Source of the DNA: Devosia litorisediminis
Lineage (GTDB): Bacteria > Pseudomonadota > Alphaproteobacteria > Rhizobiales > Devosiaceae
Reading direction: 5' to 3'
Assembly (NCBI RefSeq): GCF_018334155.1
Contig: NZ_JAGXTP010000001.1
Span: 1,550,001 to 1,614,000, forward strand
Length of the DNA: 64,000 nucleotides
Each line of letters begins with the position of its first letter. The stretch's first letter is position 1. The notes beneath the pieces were generated by a model. That model ran no database searches, was not told the origin of the DNA, and worked only from the letters and a program-made list of their open reading frames with translations. A program made the translations under genes and the position numbers. Shown one piece after another: positions 55,170 to 61,925 of this stretch.

Positions 55170-56303
55170 TCACTGCCCATAGGGGTCGGCCGCATCGCGC
55201 AGGCCATCGCCGAGGAAATTGAAGGCAAGCACGGTCAGCACAACCGCCCCACCGGGCGAGAGAAGCCAAGGCGCCAGCGAGATGGAGCGCAGGTTTTGCG
55301 CGTCCTGCAGCAGCACGCCCCAACTAACAACGGGCGGGCGAAGACCCAGGCCGAGGAAGCTCAGCGCGGTTTCACCAAGGATCATCTCCGGGACCGCCAG
55401 TGTCAGGGCCGCGATGATGTAGGAGGTCATCGAGGGCAGCATGTGCCGAGTGATGATGCGGGTTTCGGTGGCGCCAGCCAGGCGCGCGGCCATCACAAAA
55501 TCTTCGTTTCGAATGGCCAGGAACTGTCCACGGACCACGCGAGCCAGATGGGTCCAGCCGATCAGCGCCAGAATGAGCGTGATGAGCACATAGACGATGA
55601 TGGGGTCCCAGGCGATAGGCAAGGCCGCAGCCAGCCCCATCCAGAGTGGGATGGTGGGGACCGAGCGGATCAGCTCCATCAGGCGCTGGATTGAGGTGTC
55701 GATCCACCCGCCGAAATATCCGGAGATCGAGCCCAGTGTCAGCCCGAGCACAAAGGCAAAGATGACGCCGATCAGACCAGCCGACAAGGTGACCCGACCG
55801 CCGTGCATCAGGCGCGAAAAGACATCGCGTCCCAGATCGTCGGTGCCGAGCAGATTGATCTGCTCGCGGCGGTCGTCCACTCCGAACAAGTGCACATTGG
55901 ATTTGAACAGGCCGAAAAAATTGTAGTCATCGCCCTGATAGAAAAGCTGAATCGGTAGAACCTTGTCGGTATCGACCGCGTATTTCACCCGCGCCGTTTC
56001 AAGATCGCGTTCGCGCGACCAGCCATAGACGAACGGGCCGACGAACTGTCCATCGTCGAACAGGTGAATGGCCGTTGGCGGCGCTAGCGTGCGCAAGCGT
56101 TGCACCTCAAATGGTGCATAGGGTGCCACCATATCGGCGAACACTGCGCATAGCGCCAGGATCGCCAGGAACCACATCGAGATCACGGCCAGGGCGTGCT
56201 TGGAAAAGCGCCGCCAGATCAGCTGGGCCGGCGTGGCCGTGTAGAGATCTTCTTTGCGGTCCTTGGGGGCATCCGCGGCAGTGTTGATTGTCTGCTCTGT
56301 CAT
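55170..56303 (-). CDS. ABC transporter permease, DppC/OppC type
   Basis: This 377-residue inner-membrane permease has an N-terminal cytoplasmic stretch followed by HALAVISMWFLAILALCAVFADMVAPYAP (first helix with the OppC_N pattern). A large periplasmic insertion (about 60-160) carries LLGTDDLGRDVFSRLMHGGR. The transmembrane core has the EAA-like loop AARLAGATETRIITRHMLPS. The insertion before LGTDDLGRD is longer than in standard DppC, as in the long OppC-like group tied to family-5 binding proteins. It starts 10 bp after the DppB-type gene and ends five bases before the ATPase gene. Confidence 0.95.
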   Translation of the reverse strand: MTEQTINTAADAPKDRKEDLYTATPAQLIWRRFSKHALAVISMWFLAILALCAVFADMVAPYAPFEVQRLRTLAPPTAIHLFDDGQFVGPFVYGWSRERDLETARVKYAVDTDKVLPIQLFYQGDDYNFFGLFKSNVHLFGVDDRREQINLLGTDDLGRDVFSRLMHGGRVTLSAGLIGVIFAFVLGLTLGSISGYFGGWIDTSIQRLMELIRSVPTIPLWMGLAAALPIAWDPIIVYVLITLILALIGWTHLARVVRGQFLAIRNEDFVMAARLAGATETRIITRHMLPSMTSYIIAALTLAVPEMILGETALSFLGLGLRPPVVSWGVLLQDAQNLRSISLAPWLLSPGGAVVLTVLAFNFLGDGLRDAADPYGQ

Positions 56304-56313
56304 GGCTGAACCC

Positions 56314-57300
56314 TCACGCGTTACGGATACGTGGATCGAACCACGCCAGAAGGATGTCGGAGATCAGCGTGCCCACGACGGTGAAGACGCTGAGAATGAG
56401 GATGAAGCTGCCTGCGAGATACATGTCCTGCATCTTGAGGGCCTGCAGCAGCAAGGGGCCGGTAGTAGGCAGGTTGAGCACTACGGCGGTGATCACGTCG
56501 CCCGAAAACAGCGCGGGCAATGCCCAGCCCACTGTCGAAATGAATGGGTTAAGCGCCACACGGACCGGATAGGTCCAGACGACACGAGCTTCGCTCAGGC
56601 CCTGCGCATAGGCAGTCTCGACATAGGGTTTACCGAGCTCGTCGAGCATATTGGCGCGCATAACGCGGATCAAACCTGCTGCGCCGCCCGTAGCCAGCAC
56701 CACCAGCGGAATCCATAAATGGGTGAGCAGATTGCCCAACTTGCCCAGGCTCCAAGGGGCGTTCTGGTACTCGGGCGAGAACAGGCCACCCACGTCGAGG
56801 TTCAGATAGGCGAAGCTTAACCACATCAAGATAAGGGCGAGCAGGAAGTCCGGGATACCCTTGCCCAGAAAGCCGAACACCGTGAACAGGTGGTCGAGCA
56901 GCGAATATTGCCGCGTCGCTGAATACACACCGACAGGGATTGCGATGGCCCAGGTCAGCACCAGGCTGGCCGAAGAGATGGCCAGGGTCAGCATCAGACG
57001 ATCCCAGATCAGGGTCGATACCGGCGCATTCCATTCGAGCGAATAGCCAAAATCACCGCGCAGCACGATATCGCTGATCCAGCGCCAATACTGCACGATC
57101 AGTGGGTCATTGAGACCGAACTGCTCGCGCATGGCAGCTTCCTGAAGCGGCGAGATATACTCACCGGCATGGCGCAATTGCGCGGCATAGGCGGTGACAT
57201 AATCCCCCGGCGGCAACTGGATGATCACGAAGGATATGAACGAGATGAAGATCAGCGTCGGAATCGCCAAGAGGGCGCGGTGTCCGATGAAGGCGAGCAT
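56314..57300 (-). CDS. ABC transporter permease, DppB/OppB type
   Basis: This 328-residue permease begins with HRALLAIPTLIFISFISFVIIQLPPGDYV, the usual DppB-type first helix with the LPPGD motif. It has further transmembrane helices (LMLTLAISSASLVLTWAIAIPVGVYSAT, FLLALILMWLSFAYLNL) and the EAA loop ETAYAQGLSEARVVWTYPVRVALNP. It forms the channel with the DppC-type protein. The gene lies 91 bp after the binding-protein gene; a strong hairpin in that gap probably sets the lower expression of the membrane genes. Confidence 0.95.
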   Translation of the reverse strand: MLAFIGHRALLAIPTLIFISFISFVIIQLPPGDYVTAYAAQLRHAGEYISPLQEAAMREQFGLNDPLIVQYWRWISDIVLRGDFGYSLEWNAPVSTLIWDRLMLTLAISSASLVLTWAIAIPVGVYSATRQYSLLDHLFTVFGFLGKGIPDFLLALILMWLSFAYLNLDVGGLFSPEYQNAPWSLGKLGNLLTHLWIPLVVLATGGAAGLIRVMRANMLDELGKPYVETAYAQGLSEARVVWTYPVRVALNPFISTVGWALPALFSGDVITAVVLNLPTTGPLLLQALKMQDMYLAGSFILILSVFTVVGTLISDILLAWFDPRIRNA

Positions 57301-57353
57301 GGTGTGTTTCTCCAGGAGCAGGCGCGCGCATGGGTATGCGGTGCCAGCAGCGA

Positions 57354-57379
57354 TCCGGGACGGGCGGACCCGCCCCGGA
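57354..57379 (-). promoter_or_regulatory. intercistronic hairpin after the binding-protein gene
   Basis: An 11-bp stem (TCCGGGACGGG at 57354-57364 with CCCGCCCCGGA at 57369-57379, one G-T pair) around a four-base loop lies 12 bp after the binding-protein stop. Such hairpins often protect the 3' end of the abundant binding-protein mRNA and lower read-through into permease genes. No T-run follows, so complete termination is unlikely. Confidence 0.65.
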
Positions 57380-57391
57380 CACTATGTGTAG

Positions 57392-59293
57392 CTATTCCTG
57401 TTCAAGCCAGAACTGCTGGGTACGGGCCAGACCCACACCGCGGAAGATGTCGTCCTGCACCAGGTTTGGCTGCACGTTGTGCATCTTGTTGGAGACGATG
57501 TTGACCACCGTGCCCTCACCATAGACACCGATTACCCAACCCTGCGTGGCAAATATCTCGGCCATCTGCTTGACGTAGCCATCAGCCACTTCAACCGACG
57601 CAGACTGCGATGCCTGATCCCACAGATCGTAGATTTCCTGCATCTCTGCAGTGGGCTCCATGCCTTCGACGCCGTTGGTATTGTAGTATTTGAAGCTCTG
57701 GTTGGCGTAGCCGTCCGAACCCATAATGCGACGCGGATCGGCAGGAACGTAGGTCAGTCGATCAAACGGAATCCAATGCATCTGGAAATCGTTATTGGCG
57801 CGGTTGTTGTCCCACTGGGTGCGATCAATGACGCGTGGCAGGAATTCGATGCCGATATCGGCGAAGTTTTCTGCCAGCAATTCGAGCGTCTTGGCATGCA
57901 CCGCGTCATTGGCTTCGACAACCAGACTGAAACGCTGACCATCAGGACGCAGACGGAAATCGGCGCTGTCGCGTTCGCTCAGACCAGCCTCATCAAGCAG
58001 TTCGTTGGCCAGGTCTGGGTCGTATTCAACCCAGTGCTGGGACAACTCGTCGCTGTGATAGGGCGAGCCGGTCACGGGCGCGGTCTGCAAAGGCTTGGCC
58101 AGTGCGGACTGGGTCAGTTCGTTGATCAGCTCGCGATCAACCGCAACAGACATGGCATGCCGCACAGCTTCGGTCTCGAACAGACCGCGCAGCACTTCGT
58201 CCTTGCTGTTCATATTGGGAACAAGCGACCAGACATTGGAGTCCAGCCCAGGGACGATGTGATAACCGCCGCGCTCTTCGTTTTCCTTGTAGAAGGTGTA
58301 GTTGTCCAGGCTCATATAGCGGGCCTGCATATCGATCTGGCCCTGCGCCACCATCAGGTTGAGCGTTTCCGGATCCTGAAACAGGCGATGCTCGATGCGG
58401 TCGATATAGGGAAGCTGGTTCCCCTCCTGGTCAACCGCATAATAGTAGGGGTTTCGAACCATGACGACGGTTTCAGCCGGCGCCGGGGTCTCAATCTTCC
58501 AGGCGGTGATCACGGGCAGATCTGGATTGTTCCACCAGCCCGTCAACGCACCCTTGGAACCCCAAAGATCGGTCCAGGCTGCGACGTTGTACTTGTCAGC
58601 GGCTGCAGCGAGCTCTTCCTCGCTGGCATACTTGTCGTTGAACTGGCTCAGATAGTGCTTGGGAAACAGGAAGCTGGGACGATCCAGGCTTGGTTCGCCA
58701 GTCGAATCCTTGGCCAGAATCTGCAGGAAATACACATATGGCTGGGCGAACTTGATGGTGAAAGTACGCTCATCGGCGATATCGAGCTCAAGCGGCACGC
58801 CACCTGGCGCGAAGGTTGGATCGATCGTGGGAACCAGCTTGGGGTTCATAAAAACGTCATTGTACCAAAAGGCTACGTCATCGGTGGTCACTGGCGCGCC
58901 GTCCGACCACTTCAAGCCTTCGAGCAGAGTGAAGGTGAATTCAGTCGAATCCTCATTGACCGAATAGCTCTCGATATAGCCGGGCGTCAGAACAGCGGTG
59001 CCATTCTCATCGGCGGTCCATTTCAACACCCGCTCTTCCATGAGCTTGGTGGGCCCCCAACGGTCGCCAGGACCGCTATAGGCGCGACGCCAAACGCCGC
59101 CGTATTCGCCCACTTCAAGTGCGTTCACGACAGTCGGATCTGTTGGCAGGCGTTCATCGACGGCTGGCAGATTGCCCGCCTCAACCATCTCGGTGAGCAT
59201 CGGGGCTTCCTGAAAAGCCCAGGCTGCGGTTGTCAGCGCGGTGGTCGATAGCGCCGTGATCGCGAATGACGCGATCCATTTCTTTGCGTTCAT
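57392..59293 (-). CDS. family-5 extracellular solute-binding protein (oligosaccharide or peptide)
   Basis: This 633-residue periplasmic binding protein starts at ATG 59293, which has AGGGAAG upstream; the frame to 59323 is longer but less likely. A Sec signal peptide (MNAKKWIASFAITALSTTAL...AWA) is followed by the SBP_bac_5 fold: EFTFTLLEGLKWSDGAPVTTDDVAFWYND, FTIKFAQPYVYFL, RNPYYYAVDQEGNQLPYIDRI and VRHAMSVAVDRELI. The size is in the upper range for the family and matches the group that binds oligosaccharides or large compounds. It is the first gene of the operon and divergent from the ROK gene. With GH38 downstream, a mannose-containing ligand is likely. Confidence 0.93.
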   Translation of the reverse strand: MNAKKWIASFAITALSTTALTTAAWAFQEAPMLTEMVEAGNLPAVDERLPTDPTVVNALEVGEYGGVWRRAYSGPGDRWGPTKLMEERVLKWTADENGTAVLTPGYIESYSVNEDSTEFTFTLLEGLKWSDGAPVTTDDVAFWYNDVFMNPKLVPTIDPTFAPGGVPLELDIADERTFTIKFAQPYVYFLQILAKDSTGEPSLDRPSFLFPKHYLSQFNDKYASEEELAAAADKYNVAAWTDLWGSKGALTGWWNNPDLPVITAWKIETPAPAETVVMVRNPYYYAVDQEGNQLPYIDRIEHRLFQDPETLNLMVAQGQIDMQARYMSLDNYTFYKENEERGGYHIVPGLDSNVWSLVPNMNSKDEVLRGLFETEAVRHAMSVAVDRELINELTQSALAKPLQTAPVTGSPYHSDELSQHWVEYDPDLANELLDEAGLSERDSADFRLRPDGQRFSLVVEANDAVHAKTLELLAENFADIGIEFLPRVIDRTQWDNNRANNDFQMHWIPFDRLTYVPADPRRIMGSDGYANQSFKYYNTNGVEGMEPTAEMQEIYDLWDQASQSASVEVADGYVKQMAEIFATQGWVIGVYGEGTVVNIVSNKMHNVQPNLVQDDIFRGVGLARTQQFWLEQE

Positions 59294-59614
59294 TGACTTC
59301 TTCCCTCTCATTAGCGGCCCCAATGCACCAACCGGTTACTTGGCGACCAGTGATCCTCAGCAGAAGTGACAGGATGCAACGCACGAAAATGTTTTCATCG
59401 AATCCTCCCATCCTCCTGTAGCAGCACTCCCGATCGCAATTTTCTCGCGTATTCTGGGCCGTCTTGCTGTTACATGAGCTATCTTTGCGACAGTTTGACC
59501 GCGATGCAATATGAAACAATTTGCACGAGATGAAATGGAAGGCGGGGGAACCTCGGCAATCCACCAAACGCGGTCGAAGATAGGTAGTGAATTCAACAGC
59601 CTAGAGGAAAGCGT
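59294..59614. other. divergent promoter region of the transporter operon and the ROK gene
   Basis: This 321-bp region between the minus-strand binding-protein gene and the plus-strand ROK gene has no coding content. It contains a LacI-type palindrome at 59385-59396, about 90 bases upstream of the binding-protein start. Confidence 0.6.
59385..59396. promoter_or_regulatory. LacI-type operator candidate
   Basis: GAAAA, two central bases TG, then TTTTC form a perfect dyad, with CG on both outer sides at a short distance. LacI/GalR proteins typically bind dyads of this length with a central CG; here the centre is TG. The site is well placed to control the transporter operon by the LacI-family protein encoded at 60781-61830. 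Confidence 0.5.
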
Positions 59615-60784
59615 GTGACGATGGTTCTGACCGATGCCCGCATTCAGACAAATTCCCAAACCGGTTACTTACGTGTTCTGGTCGAGGCGCTGATGGATTC
59701 ACCTGGCCTCCAGCGCCCGGAACTATCGCGAAAAATCGGTCTCCCGCGGATCGCTATTTCGGACCTACTAGCGAATCTGGAAATTCGCGGCATGGTTCAG
59801 GTTGCCGGATCGAGCAATGGTATGCCGGGGCGTTCGCAACAATTCTACACCTTGCGCAACACTGCGGCGCTGGCGCTGGGCTTTGATGTCGGCGGCACCA
59901 AACTGGCCGGTGCGCTTTGCGACATGCGCGGAAATATTCTTGCTGAACGCGCGGTGCCAACAACGCGAAACGGTGCCGCGGCATTGGTTGACCAGATAGC
60001 CACCATGGCCAACGCCATGTGCGCAGACGCCGGTTTGCCCCGTGCACACGTGCGGCACACGGCAATTGGCCTTCCCGCAGCTGTTGACCCTGTACAAGGC
60101 AGTCTGAGCATGGCCGGCAATTTGCCGGGGCTCGAGGGAGTGGCGCTGCTGGAGCCGCTGTCCTTGGCTTTGGGTTGCGCGGTGCATCTGGACAATGACG
60201 TGAACTTGGCGCTGGTTGCCGAACTCGCCCATGGCTGCGCTCAGGGAGAGGACAATGTGGCGTTTGTTGCGCTGGGTACCGGCATTGGTGGCGCCCTGCT
60301 TATCAACGGCCACTTGCTGCGGGGGGCATTTGGCGGCGCTGGGGAGATTGGCTACATGCCGCTTTGGCAACTTGAAATGGCGGGGTTGCCAGCGCTAGAA
60401 AACCGCGTCGGTGAAGCGGGCATTCGACGCCTCTATCGTGCAGCCGGTGGCGCCTCCGAGCACAGCGTGCGCGATATCTTCGATGCGGCTGCCGCAGAGG
60501 ACGTTGCTGCGTGCGCCGCTCTGGACAGCTCGGCCGAAACGGTGGCGCGCGGGCTGGTCTGCCTACTATCGCTCGTTGATGCCCAGGTCGTTGTGCTGGG
60601 CGGCAGCATTGGCGCGCGGCAGGAATTTATCGACAGGGTGCAGACCCGTTTGGCCCAGAGCTGGATACGCCCCGTGCAGATCCGCCGCAGCGACGCGGGC
60701 GGACGCGCTGGACTGCTGGGGGCTCTCGAACTGGCACGGCAGAGCATGCTGGAGAACCTGTTTGGTCCGCTACCCAAGAGCTAG
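59615..60784 (+). CDS. ROK-family transcriptional regulator (NagC/XylR type)
   Basis: This 389-residue protein starts at GTG 59615 with AGAGGAAA six bases before it. The N-terminal winged helix (PELSRKIGLPRIAISDLLANLEIRGMV) is followed by a sugar-kinase-like ROK domain. That domain has FDVGGTKLAGALCDMRG, the HLDNDVNLALVAE segment and VALGTGIGGALLINGHLLRGAFGGAGEIGYMP, where the catalytic Asp of the NDVN motif is kept. The zinc-binding CXCGXXGC motif of typical ROK proteins is missing, consistent with a regulator. It should sense a sugar and control the divergent transporter operon, itself, or both. It overlaps the convergent LacI gene by 4 bp at the 3' ends. Confidence 0.9.
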   Translation: MTMVLTDARIQTNSQTGYLRVLVEALMDSPGLQRPELSRKIGLPRIAISDLLANLEIRGMVQVAGSSNGMPGRSQQFYTLRNTAALALGFDVGGTKLAGALCDMRGNILAERAVPTTRNGAAALVDQIATMANAMCADAGLPRAHVRHTAIGLPAAVDPVQGSLSMAGNLPGLEGVALLEPLSLALGCAVHLDNDVNLALVAELAHGCAQGEDNVAFVALGTGIGGALLINGHLLRGAFGGAGEIGYMPLWQLEMAGLPALENRVGEAGIRRLYRAAGGASEHSVRDIFDAAAAEDVAACAALDSSAETVARGLVCLLSLVDAQVVVLGGSIGARQEFIDRVQTRLAQSWIRPVQIRRSDAGGRAGLLGALELARQSMLENLFGPLPKS

Positions 60785-61830
60785 TCGAGTCGCCGAACGC
60801 TACCGCGAATTGTCAGTCGGCAGCCCAGTTCAAGTCGGTGCGCTGGCGGTGCGCCAGCGGCATTGACGATACGTTGTTCGAGCAAATGCAGGGCGGCAAT
60901 GCCCATGTGGTCGAGCGGTACGCTGACCGTGGAGAGGGCGGGCGAGGTCAGTTCGCCAAGCGCCACGCCGTCAAAGCCCACCACCGAGACATCATGGGGC
61001 ATGGAGACCCCTGCCCGGCGCAGCGCCGCCATGGCGCCCAGCGCCAGATTGTCCGCAGCACAGAAAATCGCGGTTACGCCACCCATGCCCTCGTGCTTGG
61101 CAATCCAGCGATCAATGGCCGCAGCGCCCATGTCAGGGAGATAGCCCTCTGCCTGCTGCACATAGGCAGTTTCGAGCGACAATCCGTTGGTACGGAAGGC
61201 ATCGAGAAAGCCGTCACGCCGACGCCGGATCGTGCTGCGGCCTTCCCATGTGAGGTGCAGGATGTTGCGATGGCCCTGCTCGATCAGCCAGTTGGTGGCG
61301 TATCGTGCCCCGAAGCGATTGCCTGGTGTGACACTGTCGATCTGCATTTCATGGTCTTCGCCATTCATCAGCACGGCGGGGATGCCAGAACGGGCAATGT
61401 CGTGCAGCAGATCGGCGCGGTCCTCGTTGAGCAGCAGGATACCGTCCACAGCGGCCGCCCGAGCCTGTTCGACCAGTCGCGCGCCGCTGACCGATGGCTT
61501 GTCCACCTCCATGGGGATCACACGGATCGACCGACGCTCGCATTCGCGCATCAGTGTGCTGAGCAAAGTCCAGGAATAGTAGTTGTGCTCGTTATGGGGC
61601 AGCGTATCGCTGGGCACCGCCAGCATGATGGTGCGCAGAACCGCGATGGTCGCCTTGTCGCGGCGTTTGGCGAGATAACCCAGTGCGCCAGCTGCCTCAA
61701 TGACGCGGTTGCGAACTTCCTCTGATATCGGCGCGGTGCCATTGAGCACATGGGACACCGTCGAAACAGCAACATCGGCGCTGTCGGCGATGTCCTTGAT
61801 GCCGACTTTTCTGCCCGGTTCTCGCTTCAC
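60781..61830 (-). CDS. LacI-family transcriptional regulator
   Basis: This 349-residue regulator has the N-terminal HTH GIKDIADSADVAVSTVSHVLNGTAPISEEVRNRV and the hinge after it. A periplasmic-binding-like sensor domain follows, with IRVIPMEVDKPSV, VDGILLLNEDRADL, GRSTIRRRRDGFLDAF and DVSVVGFDGVALGELTSPALSTVSVP, the standard C-terminal LacI pattern. It is probably a sugar-responsive repressor of the mannosidase/transporter operon and of the GH2 gene next to it. The gene ends against the ROK gene (convergent, 4 bp overlap). A palindrome suited to this family lies at 59385-59396. Confidence 0.95.
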   Translation of the reverse strand: MKREPGRKVGIKDIADSADVAVSTVSHVLNGTAPISEEVRNRVIEAAGALGYLAKRRDKATIAVLRTIMLAVPSDTLPHNEHNYYSWTLLSTLMRECERRSIRVIPMEVDKPSVSGARLVEQARAAAVDGILLLNEDRADLLHDIARSGIPAVLMNGEDHEMQIDSVTPGNRFGARYATNWLIEQGHRNILHLTWEGRSTIRRRRDGFLDAFRTNGLSLETAYVQQAEGYLPDMGAAAIDRWIAKHEGMGGVTAIFCAADNLALGAMAALRRAGVSMPHDVSVVGFDGVALGELTSPALSTVSVPLDHMGIAALHLLEQRIVNAAGAPPAHRLELGCRLTIRGSVRRLD

Positions 61831-61925
61831 ACCGTCCCCAATCGTCCCTACTGCGCCATGCAGCTGTTTTCCGTCACTCTGCGGTCTGGCGCAAGTCGTG
61901 GCAGCACACCGGGCTTCTCAAAGTG

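Noticed and set aside
57479..59251. 590-residue plus-strand frame opposite the binding-protein gene
   Set aside because: Antisense to a clear SBP_bac_5 gene with a signal peptide; no ribosome-binding site and no domain.
59330..59670. Repeated ACCGGTTACTT in the ROK promoter region and in the ROK 5' coding part
   Set aside because: The second copy encodes conserved ROK residues and the repeat is short; a regulatory meaning cannot be separated from chance.
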